From SIG299 sp045531955 (GTDB lineage Bacteria; Bacillota; Clostridia; Lachnospirales; Lachnospiraceae): a stretch of DNA of 64,000 nucleotides. Shown here piece by piece: positions 15,527 to 24,573 of the stretch. The notes under the pieces are model-generated. The model saw nothing but the letters and a program-made list of their open reading frames with translations. It had not been told where the DNA came from and ran no database searches. The translations under genes were made by a program, and so were the position numbers. Numbering within the stretch: the first letter of the stretch is position 1; each line of letters starts with the position of its first letter. The stretch spans positions 91,107-155,106 of the forward strand of contig JAZSFC010000048.1 of the NCBI GenBank assembly GCA_045531955.1, in the 5' to 3' direction.

Positions 15527-17041
15527 TTATAAATTCCTCAAAAGTTCAAACACCCCGTACAGATTTAAGGTTCCGTAACCATACGCCGGGGACGGATATT
15601 CCTCTCTATCTTCCCGGGCCGCTCCAAGCAAAAACAGATTCCGAAGGAGCACAGTATCTAACGGTGCCACCGTCCCGGCACGGCGGTATTCCTCCATATA
15701 TTCCCAGAGCAGTGCAACAGCTCCCGCAGTATACGCTGCCCCGATGCTGGTACCGTTCTTTACAATATAGCCACCGCCTGCAAAAGGACCGTTTACATTC
15801 ACGGCAGGTGCCAACAGCGTCGGTTGATTCAAACCATCTGCCGTAAACCCTCTTCCCGAAAAGGGCGCTAACCCATTATTATCAGTTGAATATCCCCCAA
15901 CTGCCAAAAGAAGAGGAGCATTTGCCGGTTCGCACAGCGTTACCTCCGGATCAGATTCCAGAAAATATACGTCTCCCTCCAAAAACTCCTTTTGCGGCAA
16001 CCACAGATTCACCTCTGCTGACATATCACTTCTGCCAAACCGGACCCGCCAAATTCCGGTGGAAGGACGTTCCATGCGCACCCGTATCCTCTGCATTGTA
16101 CCGGTGCGCATCAGGTTTTCCCTTTCTATATACACAATACTCCGGTCAAAAATCAACGGAAAACGTGCACTTCCCGTAAAACCGTTTCCTACCACGGAAG
16201 TATCGTCTCCGGCAGGCGAAATTATCCGAAGTTCCAAATCCGCAATGGCTTCCGCAAAGATTTCCATAGTCAGTCCGTTGCCGCGGGTACTGACATAGAG
16301 TTCTACTTCCCTTTGCACATTTCCCAAAACCACCCGGGCATGGTGTCTTGCGTTCCCCTCATTTCCCGCCGCCGTTACAATACAGATATCCGGCCGGTAC
16401 ACTAAACTGTTCAAGTAAAGAGAAAGTGGATTTGCCCCGCGGTGACTTCCCAAGCCGCAACACACACCAAGACATAATACCAGCGGTTTCCCTTGTGCCG
16501 TGGCATATTCCAGCAAATACCGGACTCCCTGCATAATATCCGCCTCACTAAAGGCAACTGCATCCATCGGCATACAAAAATATTCTTTCAGTTGTATAGG
16601 TGCTTCCCGAAGTTTTACTACCGCCAGTTCCGCGCCGGACGCCACACCGGCAAACCCGTTTTCCCTATCTTCTTTTCCCGCCGCAATTCCAGCCATAAAA
16701 GTACCGTGTCCGTTTTCGTCCTTCGGTGCCCTTCCTTCCGCAATTTCCTGCTTACCGTACTCCGTTCCAAAGGAAAAACCTTCCGGTGGCGCTCCTGTTT
16801 CTCCTGCCTGATCCCAAACAGTTGTTACCCGGCTGACTCCGTTGGCCTCCACAAAGACGGGATGGGTATAATCTATTCCCGTATCCACAAAGCCAATGAT
16901 AATTCCGGTTCCCCGGTAGTCAAATCCGGGCATCCTCCGTACCCGGTTTACCCCGATTGCCTCTAAATTTCCCATCTGTGACAACCCAAAAAGGTATGGC
17001 ATTTCCTCCAGCATTCCATAATATAAATCAAAATCCGACAC
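15527..17041 (-). CDS. Subtilisin-like S8 protease, CspABC type
   Basis: The catalytic triad is complete: D53 in FVDTGID, H112 in GHGTFMAG and S432 in NGTSIGAAYTAG, with the oxyanion Asn in TAAGNEGN. The first ~40 residues lack a signal peptide, so the enzyme is predicted to be intracellular (or packed into spores like the Csp proteases that process the SleC precursor in clostridia). An insert of ~150 residues between the His and Ser regions is the beta-rich domain typical of Csp subtilases. The start is GTG with GGGAG six bases ahead, located inside the arm of the clpX terminator; an internal ATG at codon 10 is the alternative. Confidence 0.85.
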   Translation of the reverse strand: MSDFDLYYGMLEEMPYLFGLSQMGNLEAIGVNRVRRMPGFDYRGTGIIIGFVDTGIDYTHPVFVEANGVSRVTTVWDQAGETGAPPEGFSFGTEYGKQEIAEGRAPKDENGHGTFMAGIAAGKEDRENGFAGVASGAELAVVKLREAPIQLKEYFCMPMDAVAFSEADIMQGVRYLLEYATAQGKPLVLCLGVCCGLGSHRGANPLSLYLNSLVYRPDICIVTAAGNEGNARHHARVVLGNVQREVELYVSTRGNGLTMEIFAEAIADLELRIISPAGDDTSVVGNGFTGSARFPLIFDRSIVYIERENLMRTGTMQRIRVRMERPSTGIWRVRFGRSDMSAEVNLWLPQKEFLEGDVYFLESDPEVTLCEPANAPLLLAVGGYSTDNNGLAPFSGRGFTADGLNQPTLLAPAVNVNGPFAGGGYIVKNGTSIGAAYTAGAVALLWEYMEEYRRAGTVAPLDTVLLRNLFLLGAAREDREEYPSPAYGYGTLNLYGVFELLRNL

Positions 17042-17043
17042 AA

Positions 17044-17082
17044 AAAACTCCCATATCTTTTTTACTAAGATATGAGAGTTTT
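17044..17082 (-). terminator. Terminator after clpX
   Basis: CATATCTT pairs with AAGATATG and, after one mismatch, AAAACTC with GAGTTTT; a T run follows on the minus strand. It overlaps the ribosome site of the next gene. Confidence 0.8.
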
Positions 17083-17099
17083 CTTCGGTTTACGCTTGT

Positions 17100-18494
17100 T
17101 TATTCTCCGCCAAGTAAAGGAGTGGCATGTGTGCGCATCTCAATAACCGGTGCGCCGTTATTTGCAATATAATCTTTTGTGATGGTAACACGGCCGATGG
17201 AATCATCCTTTGGAATTTCATACATAATATCTAACATCAACTCTTCAATAATGGCACGAAGTGCTCTTGCTCCCGTATCCTTTTCCATAGCCTTTTCCGC
17301 GATAGCCTCCAAAGCACCTTCATCGAATACCAAATCTACTTCATCCATGGCAAGCAGCTTTTTATACTGCTTTAATATAGCATTCTTCGGCTCCTGTAAA
17401 ATCTGGATTAACATATTTTTATCCAGTGGGTTTAAGGAAAACAGCACCGGCAGACGGCCAATAAATTCCGGAATCATGCCGTATTCCCGAAGGTCTGCTG
17501 CCGTAGCCTTAGAAAGCAGGTTTTTATCACCGTCAAAGCGGTCTTTCAGTTCACCGGTAAAGCCCATGGTGGACTGCTTGGTAAGGCGCTCTTTTACCAC
17601 ATTTTCCAAATCAGGGAAGGCGCCGCCGCAGATAAACAAAATATTCGTTGTATCAATGGTGGTCATCGGCACCATGGCATTCTTGCTGGACGCTCCCACC
17701 GGAACTTCCACCTCGGCACCTTCTAACAGTTTAAGCAATCCCTGCTGTACGGATTCTCCGCTGACGTCACGGCTGTGGGCATTTCTCTTCTTTGCGATTT
17801 TATCAATTTCATCGATAAATACAATACCCTTTTCCGCACGGTCCACATCATTGTCGGCTGCTGCCAAAAGCTTGGAAAGCACACTCTCCACGTCATCACC
17901 GATATAGCCCGCTTCCGTAAGGGAAGTAGCATCCGTAATGGCAAGCGGTACATTTAACAGCTTAGCCAGTGTTTTTACCAGATAGGTTTTACCGGAACCG
18001 GTAGGACCGAGCATCAGCATGTTGGACTTTTCCAGTTCAATACCGTCTTCGGACTTGTCATATACTCTCTTATAATGATTATATACCGCTACAGAAACGA
18101 CTTTTTTTGCCTTTTCCTGCCCAATCACATATTCATCCAGTTCTGCCTTAATGACATGGGGCGGCTTTAAATTCCGGATATCAAATACGCCTTCCGGTGC
18201 TTCACCTGCCGCTTCTTCCGGCTGTTCCTTTGGCTGCTTTTTCTTTATCTTCTGGCTTTTTGGCATTTCTCCGCCAAACATGAACGGGGAAAATCCGGAT
18301 AAGTCCATGCCGCCCATAGGAAACGGAGTATTGTTCATGGCATCAAAGGTTTTCTGCATACAGTCAGAACAGATGCAGATTCCCGTAGGAAGCTTCATCA
18401 TGGTTCCGGCTTTACTTTCCGGCCGGCGGCAGATATAACAGATTTCTTCATAATTATCCTTTTTTTCTTCTGTCTTATTTACATCGTCAGTCAT
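17100..18494 (-). CDS. clpX: ClpX, ATP-dependent unfoldase of the ClpXP protease
   Basis: AAA+ hexamer that unfolds substrates for ClpP. The N-terminal zinc finger uses C19, C22, C42 and C45; the Walker A loop GPTGSGKT is at 163-170, Walker B in GIVFIDEIDKIAKK, and the sensor and RGAP-type (DTGARALRAI) C-terminal segments are present. A charged linker (about 80-105, Lys/Gln/Glu-rich) between finger and ATPase is longer than usual, giving 464 residues. clpP is not adjacent. It starts 27 bases after the sugar transferase stop with AGAGGA as ribosome site. Confidence 0.95.
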   Translation of the reverse strand: MTDDVNKTEEKKDNYEEICYICRRPESKAGTMMKLPTGICICSDCMQKTFDAMNNTPFPMGGMDLSGFSPFMFGGEMPKSQKIKKKQPKEQPEEAAGEAPEGVFDIRNLKPPHVIKAELDEYVIGQEKAKKVVSVAVYNHYKRVYDKSEDGIELEKSNMLMLGPTGSGKTYLVKTLAKLLNVPLAITDATSLTEAGYIGDDVESVLSKLLAAADNDVDRAEKGIVFIDEIDKIAKKRNAHSRDVSGESVQQGLLKLLEGAEVEVPVGASSKNAMVPMTTIDTTNILFICGGAFPDLENVVKERLTKQSTMGFTGELKDRFDGDKNLLSKATAADLREYGMIPEFIGRLPVLFSLNPLDKNMLIQILQEPKNAILKQYKKLLAMDEVDLVFDEGALEAIAEKAMEKDTGARALRAIIEELMLDIMYEIPKDDSIGRVTITKDYIANNGAPVIEMRTHATPLLGGE

Positions 18495-18521
18495 TAAAAA
18501 ATCCTCTTTTCTATAAACTCT

Positions 18522-19949
18522 CTAATACGCATTTTTATTGATAAAGCCTTTAAACACCGTCAGGAACATAATTAAAATATCAAAGCCCGGGGTCCAGTTT
18601 TCAATATAGTATAAATCATAATCAATACGCTTACGGATGGAGGTATCTCCACGGTAACCGTTGACCTGTGCCCATCCCGTCATGCCCGGACGCACCTGAT
18701 GCTTTACCATGTATCTTGGAATTTCTTCCTTGAACTTCTCTACATAAAACGGACGCTCCGGACGAGGTCCTACCAGACTCATGTCTCCCTTTAATACATT
18801 CCAAAGCTGAGGCAGTTCATCAATACTTGTTTTACGGATGAATTTACCGATTGGCGTCACCCTCGGGTCTTTAAAGGTAGTCCATGCGGTTTTTTCTTTG
18901 CTTTCTTCCTGCACTTCCATGGAGCGGAACTTATACATCATAAATTCCTTGTTGCGGAAACCTACCCTTTTTTGGGCATAAAATACCGGACCTTTCGAGG
19001 TACACTTAATAATTATTGCCACAACAAGCATCGGAACCGCTGCAATCAGCAGTGCAACGGAACCTAATATCAAATCCATGCTCCGCTTAATGAAACGGTT
19101 TAATTCGCTGGAGGACAACGGTACCTTGCGGATATTTATTACCGGCAGGCCTTCCAAATCTTCCATATAAGGAATGGTCGGAATAATATCCTGATAATCC
19201 GGTAAAAACTTGGTGTGCACTCCGCTTTTCTCACACTTTGCCACCATTTCTGCCAAATGGACATAGTCATCCATCCGCATGGTAATATTGATTTCATCCA
19301 GATCATAATCTTCCAGTTGCTGTTCCAGACTGGATAACGGTCCGATTACCGGAACCCCCTTATATCTGGTACCGTTTTCCATAAGATCATCCAAAATTCC
19401 GATGACATGATAGCCCCACTGCGGATTTGCCATCATCCGGTCAATTAAGCCTTCTGCTGTCCGGCTGTAACCTACCAGCAAAATATGCTTAATATTGTAT
19501 CCTTCTTTCCTTAGTTTACGGAGAGTTCTGCGCAATACAAAACGGTACGCCAGTTCCAAAAATACATTAATAAAGAAAAAGAATACCAGGAACACACGGG
19601 AAATATTTATTTCCTTTACCAGGAACAACAACGCCATGATATAGAAAATTCCGACGATGTTAATCCGCACAATGCGCATAATTTCCAAAAACCGTCCGCT
19701 ACTGCGCTGCGGCCGGTACACCCCGTTGGTCAACAGTATAATAAGGTATCCCGGTAAAATAAACCAAAGATAGCTCATATATACACCAAATTCCAAGTAA
19801 GTACCCGGCTTTTCAGAAAACAACGGTATCCATCCCAACCACAGGAAACGGAATCCGTAAGACAACGCATATGCCGCAACTACCAAAATCAAATCTATGG
19901 TTACATATATTCTGTTTAAGGTTTTCTGATGATTTTTTATCATACTCAT
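18522..19949 (-). CDS. Undecaprenyl-phosphate sugar phosphotransferase (WcaJ-type)
   Basis: Initiating enzyme of exopolysaccharide or capsule synthesis that puts a sugar phosphate on the lipid carrier. Four membrane segments occupy about residues 12-120, a Rossmann-like CoA-binding region follows (HILLVGYSRTAEGLI..GILDD, ~155-215), and the C-terminal bacterial sugar transferase domain (~285-475) has KRSMDLILG, YKFRSM, the SIDELPQLWNVLKGDMSLVGPRP signature and PGMTGWAQVNG. 475 residues matches the polyisoprenyl glycosylphosphotransferase class. No glycosyltransferase cluster adjoins it; the polysaccharide exporter at 21.7-23.2 kb could share the pathway. Confidence 0.9.
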   Translation of the reverse strand: MSMIKNHQKTLNRIYVTIDLILVVAAYALSYGFRFLWLGWIPLFSEKPGTYLEFGVYMSYLWFILPGYLIILLTNGVYRPQRSSGRFLEIMRIVRINIVGIFYIMALLFLVKEINISRVFLVFFFFINVFLELAYRFVLRRTLRKLRKEGYNIKHILLVGYSRTAEGLIDRMMANPQWGYHVIGILDDLMENGTRYKGVPVIGPLSSLEQQLEDYDLDEINITMRMDDYVHLAEMVAKCEKSGVHTKFLPDYQDIIPTIPYMEDLEGLPVINIRKVPLSSSELNRFIKRSMDLILGSVALLIAAVPMLVVAIIIKCTSKGPVFYAQKRVGFRNKEFMMYKFRSMEVQEESKEKTAWTTFKDPRVTPIGKFIRKTSIDELPQLWNVLKGDMSLVGPRPERPFYVEKFKEEIPRYMVKHQVRPGMTGWAQVNGYRGDTSIRKRIDYDLYYIENWTPGFDILIMFLTVFKGFINKNAY

Positions 19950-20020
19950 ACTATATTTCCTCTTAGCAGCAGGTTCCTACCATTATTCTTCCCACTGCAG
20001 ACAATTTTACTACAGCCTAC

Positions 20021-20029
20021 ATTGTAGCA
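20021..20029 (-). promoter_or_regulatory. Extended -10 promoter of the sugar transferase gene
   Basis: TGCTACAAT on the minus strand (TACAAT at 20021-20026) fits an extended -10; no good -35 is seen. On the other strand an inverted repeat ACAGTTT/AAACTGT at 20067-20088 precedes the htrA gene. Confidence 0.4.
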
Positions 20030-20142
20030 TAACTCCCACAAAAGCAAAAGCATTTTAACAAAAAAAACAGTTTTTCTTCACAAACTGTACACAAATGGCT
20101 GTTACTATGGTTTCACAGCAATACGAAAGGAGCACATTTGAC

Positions 20143-21672
20143 ATGAGCGAAGAAATTAATAACAACCCTTATGAAAATAATTCAAATACGTCCGAACCAT
20201 ACCGTTACCGTTATGAAAACGGCGAAAAAAGAGAAAACACCAATTCCTATGATACCTACTACCATACCGGATACAACACGTATCAATATTCTTCTCCTTA
20301 CAGGGATATTTCTTCCGCCGTTACGGCAGAAGTTCCAAACAAGAAGAAAAAACGCCCACTTGTTAAACTGTTAAAATGGGTAGCCGGTGCTGCCTGTTTT
20401 GGTGTTATCGCCGGTGCAGCGTTTGTAGGAACTTCTTATCTGGCTTCTGAAGTGTTCGGTATTTCACTGATACAAACAGCATCCGTCGATAAAGCCGGAG
20501 ACACAACACTTTCTTCCGGTAACCTTTCCGGTCTGCCAACCAATATAACCTTAGGAGTTACCAGTACCATCGAAGGAGCAGACGGTCCTGCAGAAAGCGT
20601 GGTCGTTCAGGTAGTAGATCAAAACATGGCGGCAACCGTTGCAGTAAAAAGCACCTTCTTAAATACGTACTCCTATTGGGGACAGCAGTATCAGCAGGAA
20701 AGTCAGGGCAGTGGTTCCGGTTTTATTGTCGGTAAAAACGATACCGAACTGTTAATTGCCACCAACAATCACGTAATTGACAATGCCACAAAAATTGAAA
20801 TCACATTTATTGATGATGTTACTTTGGAAGCAACCATCAAGGGTACCGATTCTATTGCAGACCTTGCCATCATCGCAGTTCCTTTAGACACCATCAGCGC
20901 CGATACTCTTGCGGTTATCCGCGTAGCTACCCTCGGTGATTCCGAAGCAGTGCGTCTCGGTGAAATGGCCATTGCCATCGGTAATGCCCTTGGCTACGGT
21001 CAGTCCGTAACCGTCGGTTACATCAGCGCCAAAGACCGTACCGTAACCGTAGACGGTAATGAGATGATTCTTCTTCAGACCGATGCAGCCATCAACGGCG
21101 GTAACAGCGGCGGTCCGTTATTCAACACAAAAGGCGAGGTAATCGGAATCAATTCCGTAAAATATGCAGATACCAGCGTAGAAGGTATGTGCTTTGCCAT
21201 CCCGATTTCCCGCGCCATCCCGATTTTAAATGAACTGATGACCAGAGAAACATTAGCAGAAGAAGATAAAGGTTTCTTAGGCGTCAGCAGCCGAAGCGTC
21301 ACCGATACTCTGGCCGACTTCTACGGCTGGCCAGTCGGTGCCTACATTGTTGAAATATTGGAAGGCAGTCCGGCAGAGGCTGCAAACCTGTATGTTGGTG
21401 ATATTGTAACCAGTGTCAATGGCGTAAAAATTTCCACCGCAGACCAGCTGGTAGCAGCCATTTCCTCTTACCGTCACGGCAGCACCGTAGAATTAACCGT
21501 ACAGCGTATGTCAAACGGTAAATACGAAGAAATTACTATCTCCGTTACCCTTGCGAAAAAATCAGAAGTAGAAGCTGCTGCAGAAGCCGCAAACAATTCC
21601 TCAGACAAAAATCAGGATACTAAGCCTTCCGAAGATTCCCGCGGAGGTTCGGGAAGACCAAAAAAGGAATAA
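20143..21672 (+). CDS. Membrane-anchored HtrA/DegP serine protease with PDZ domain
   Basis: Envelope quality-control protease. Residues 1-75 are a hydrophilic, Asn/Tyr-rich cytosolic tail, a single membrane segment follows (~80-103) after a KKKKR stop signal, and the trypsin-like domain has H210 (NNHVID), D240 (SIADLAI) and S322 (GGNSGGPLF). One PDZ domain (~385-475, GAYIVEILEGSPAEAA..GDIV) and a charged low-complexity tail complete it. AAAGGAG lies ten bases before this ATG; the in-frame extension to 20095 is unsupported. It is transcribed divergently from the sugar transferase and ends in a bidirectional terminator. Confidence 0.93.
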   Translation: MSEEINNNPYENNSNTSEPYRYRYENGEKRENTNSYDTYYHTGYNTYQYSSPYRDISSAVTAEVPNKKKKRPLVKLLKWVAGAACFGVIAGAAFVGTSYLASEVFGISLIQTASVDKAGDTTLSSGNLSGLPTNITLGVTSTIEGADGPAESVVVQVVDQNMAATVAVKSTFLNTYSYWGQQYQQESQGSGSGFIVGKNDTELLIATNNHVIDNATKIEITFIDDVTLEATIKGTDSIADLAIIAVPLDTISADTLAVIRVATLGDSEAVRLGEMAIAIGNALGYGQSVTVGYISAKDRTVTVDGNEMILLQTDAAINGGNSGGPLFNTKGEVIGINSVKYADTSVEGMCFAIPISRAIPILNELMTRETLAEEDKGFLGVSSRSVTDTLADFYGWPVGAYIVEILEGSPAEAANLYVGDIVTSVNGVKISTADQLVAAISSYRHGSTVELTVQRMSNGKYEEITISVTLAKKSEVEAAAEAANNSSDKNQDTKPSEDSRGGSGRPKKE

Positions 21673-21676
21673 TTAT

Positions 21677-21712
21677 AAAACGCCGAATCTTATACGGATT
21701 CGGCGTTTTTTT
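21677..21712. terminator. Bidirectional terminator between htrA and the exporter operon
   Basis: AAAACGCCGAATC and GATTCGGCGTTTT form a perfect 13-bp stem with T runs on both strands. It separates two converging genes and reaches the stop codon of the ABC ATPase. Confidence 0.92.
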
Positions 21713-22448
21713 ATTCCGTCAGTTTTTTATATTTTTCCAATACTTCATCTACCGTACCTGAAGCGGTAAGTTTACCATGCTCTAAAAGAATTCCCTTGGT
21801 ACAAATATTTTTAACCTGCTGCTCGTTGTGAGATACAAACAGCACCGTAATTCCCTTGTCGAACATGTCCATAATTTTTTTCTCACTCTTTTTCTTAAAC
21901 TTGGCGTCTCCTACAGAAAGGACCTCATCCAAAATTAAAATATCCGGTTCCACAATCGTAGCAATGGAAAAACCGAGACGTGCCTTCATACCGGAGGAAT
22001 AGTTCTTCACCGGCACATTGATAAACTCACCCAGTTCGGCGAACTCTACAATTTCATCATACTTTTCGTCCAAAAATGCTTTTGAGTAACCAAGCATGGC
22101 ACCATATAAATAAATATTTTCAGAGCCGGTATACTGCATATCAAAACCGGCTCCCAGTTCTAAGAGCGGAACTACTTTTCCGTACTTTGTTACCTTTCCT
22201 TCCGATGCCTTAAGCACACCTGCAATCACTTTAAGTAATGTAGATTTTCCTGCACCGTTTAAACCCATGACCGCCAAACGGTCTCCCCTTTTCAAGGAAA
22301 AGGATACCTCCTGCAATGCCAGGAATTCCTTATACCTCAATTCTCTTTTAAAAAGCTTAATCAGATAATCCTTCAGATCATCCACCTTTTGTTCCGTCAG
22401 ACGATATTTTACGCTGACATTATCTACTGTTAAAACTGTTTCTGACAT
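21711..22448 (-). CDS. Polysaccharide/teichoic acid ABC exporter, ATPase (Wzt/TagH-like)
   Basis: 245-residue ATPase that powers export of a lipid-linked polysaccharide or teichoic acid. GLNGAGKSTLLK is Walker A, YSSGMKARLGFSIA the ABC signature, DILILDEVLSVGDAKF Walker B and FVSHNEQQV the switch His. The first residues (VDNVSVKYRLTEQKVDDLKDYL) and GAGFDMQYTGSENIYL are distinctive of the Wzt/TagH/RfbB group. It lacks the C-terminal carbohydrate-binding domain of long Wzt proteins. It lies 21 bases after its permease. Confidence 0.9.
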   Translation of the reverse strand: MSETVLTVDNVSVKYRLTEQKVDDLKDYLIKLFKRELRYKEFLALQEVSFSLKRGDRLAVMGLNGAGKSTLLKVIAGVLKASEGKVTKYGKVVPLLELGAGFDMQYTGSENIYLYGAMLGYSKAFLDEKYDEIVEFAELGEFINVPVKNYSSGMKARLGFSIATIVEPDILILDEVLSVGDAKFKKKSEKKIMDMFDKGITVLFVSHNEQQVKNICTKGILLEHGKLTASGTVDEVLEKYKKLTE

Positions 22449-22469
22449 AGTAACCCCTATTCTGTCTTT

Positions 22470-23243
22470 TTACAGATGTAAAATAAATTTATCCTGATTT
22501 TTGTAGAAAACAATCAACCCGCTTAAGAAAAGTACCAGGGAAAATCCCAAAGAATACAGCATTACCGGAACATTCATAGCACGGCCGTATATTGCATCAC
22601 GAAAGTTTTCAATTACGGAGTACAATGGGTTTAAGCGGAATAACCATTCATTATTTTCTCCGATTACCGTTTCTACTTTATAGAAGATAGCACAAGCATA
22701 CATAATCAAGGTCAGTGCCACTCCCCATAAATATTCCAAATCACGGAAAAAAACCGCCAGTGTCGATAACCACAAACCGGCTCCCATGGTAAGCACCAAA
22801 ACAATACTTAAAGGAATCAGTGCTTCTGCCAAATGCCAGGTCGGCTGAATATCACAAAACACAGCCACACCAGCCAGTACGACCAGGGAAATTAGAAACT
22901 GGATATATCCGGACAGTACACTGGCAAAGGGATACATGTACTTTGGCACATATACCTTTTTTATCATACCGGCATTCGCCCGGACAGATTTTAACGAGCT
23001 CCTTGTGGTATTTGCAAAAAAGGAATACAAAAGACGTCCGGTCAAAATATAAACCGGAAAGTCTTTTGTATTATGATATAACTTTGAGAATACCAAAACC
23101 AGAACCATCATGGTTAATAATGGCTCCAGTAAGGTCCAAAGCACTCCCATATAGGAGCTTCTGTATTTTAATTTTATGTCTTTCTTTACCAACTGAAACA
23201 GCAGGTACTGATATTTCTTAAATGTCAAAAATAAATTCTTCAA
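22470..23243 (-). CDS. Polysaccharide ABC exporter permease (Wzm/TagG-like)
   Basis: 257 residues with six predicted membrane helices of the ABC-2 type. The N-terminal amphipathic stretch YLLFQLVKKDIKLKYRSS followed by GVLWTLLEPL is the hallmark of this permease group, and NPLYSVIENFRDAIYG near the C-terminus is also conserved. The start is TTG, supported by GGAAA upstream and by the family's usual N-terminus. It works with the next gene's ATPase and lies 19 bases downstream of cdaR, suggesting shared transcription with the c-di-AMP genes. Confidence 0.9.
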   Translation of the reverse strand: MKNLFLTFKKYQYLLFQLVKKDIKLKYRSSYMGVLWTLLEPLLTMMVLVLVFSKLYHNTKDFPVYILTGRLLYSFFANTTRSSLKSVRANAGMIKKVYVPKYMYPFASVLSGYIQFLISLVVLAGVAVFCDIQPTWHLAEALIPLSIVLVLTMGAGLWLSTLAVFFRDLEYLWGVALTLIMYACAIFYKVETVIGENNEWLFRLNPLYSVIENFRDAIYGRAMNVPVMLYSLGFSLVLFLSGLIVFYKNQDKFILHL

Positions 23244-23262
23244 CGTATCTGTTTCCTATCAT

Positions 23263-24573
23263 TTATTCTGTTTCCGCAGTTCCCACTCCGCTGCCGTTAA
23301 AAGGTGCAGCAGATGTATCCGGCTCTTCATTTGCCCGCGGTCTCAATTCCACATGTACATTTGCCTGTAAAATATCATCCAACAGCAGGTCTCCCTGATT
23401 TTCCAAATAAATCGGCAGAAGATGAACTCCTTCCGTTGTAATATTGCTCAAATCTATGTACGGAGCAAGTTTTTGCAGATTCATATCCTTTATACTTGCT
23501 TCCTTACCTGACACATGTACCTGACTAACCGACAAGGACAGGATTCTACCCAAAAATTCTTCGGAAAGGCCACGGAGTTCTATTGCTCCCGGCGTAATTT
23601 CAAATACCTTTTCCTCATAAGGCTTCATTGTAATGGTAACCGCCAGCTTGTCCTCGTCTACCAAACGAAGGCTCTCCAAATTTTCATCCCACAATGATGC
23701 GATATCAATATTTTCTTCTACTACACCACTCTGGTCCGTAATATCGCACCGGGCATTTATTGTCGAACCGAGTAAAACCAAATCCGTCAATGTACCTGCC
23801 ACCGTAACCATATCCGGCTGATAAGAAATACTTCCAACTTCATAGCCCACTGCCGGTTCTCCTGTGGTTGTTACAACAATCCGCACAGTTTTTGTTTTTA
23901 ATACAGGAATTGTTACCTGCACTTCCGCAGTACTCACGGAAACCTTGGAAGAATTCACCACATCACCGTTCATGTCATAGATAACCGGAACACCCGTTGA
24001 CAGGGAATCCCTTGAAATTCCGTCTACATCTACCATCAGCACCACTTCTTTTATCTTACTGATCTGGGTACTGGATCCGGTAATACTGATCATATTAGGG
24101 CTTGCCACCATATCACCGATAACATATCCGTCTTTTGTCTGACCTGTTGTAGAAATCTTCACACGGAAGTCCTTCGTAATGGAATCTTCCAGGCGAAGCT
24201 TCATTACCTGGTTTAAACCACGTACAATTTCCACATCTCTTGCGTAGGAAGAAGTAACGGAAACTTCAATCGGTACCGCATCCGTTACGGAAATTTTTTC
24301 AAAGTCTGCCACTGCAATAATATCATTCCTGGTAAGTTTTTCGCAGACAGAACGCCTTGCCTCTACTACAACAGAAATCGTATCGCCTTCCACTACCTCC
24401 GGAATTTTATCCCTTGCAACCAGGGATGCCTCGTTAATTATAGTTACCGGGATATCTTCAAAGGTTGCGGTTTCCACCGGGTCCTGGGAGTTGATAACCA
24501 CCAGCCACAGCAGTGCCGCAAGAGCTACCGATAACAGCTTTAATCCAAAATTATGAGTTACTTTCTCTTTCAT
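23263..24573 (-). CDS. cdaR: CdaR, YbbR-domain regulator of CdaA
   Basis: Extracytoplasmic partner that modulates the diadenylate cyclase CdaA. One N-terminal membrane anchor (NFGLKLLSVALAALLWLVVI, ~8-27) is followed by several YbbR repeats of ~80 residues, recognisable by the DIPVTIIN, V.VSVTSS, GYVIGDM and GYEVGSISYQPDMVTVAG-like strands. The tail is Pro/Asn/Glu-rich. The ATG at 24573 overlaps the cdaA stop as ATGA, a coupling signal, and is preferred to the ATG seven codons upstream. Confidence 0.92.
   Translation of the reverse strand: MKEKVTHNFGLKLLSVALAALLWLVVINSQDPVETATFEDIPVTIINEASLVARDKIPEVVEGDTISVVVEARRSVCEKLTRNDIIAVADFEKISVTDAVPIEVSVTSSYARDVEIVRGLNQVMKLRLEDSITKDFRVKISTTGQTKDGYVIGDMVASPNMISITGSSTQISKIKEVVLMVDVDGISRDSLSTGVPVIYDMNGDVVNSSKVSVSTAEVQVTIPVLKTKTVRIVVTTTGEPAVGYEVGSISYQPDMVTVAGTLTDLVLLGSTINARCDITDQSGVVEENIDIASLWDENLESLRLVDEDKLAVTITMKPYEEKVFEITPGAIELRGLSEEFLGRILSLSVSQVHVSGKEASIKDMNLQKLAPYIDLSNITTEGVHLLPIYLENQGDLLLDDILQANVHVELRPRANEEPDTSAAPFNGSGVGTAETE

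Noticed and set aside
17179..17907. 242-codon plus-strand frame opposite clpX
   Set aside because: Antisense shadow rich in Ser and Ile; clpX is beyond doubt on the other strand.
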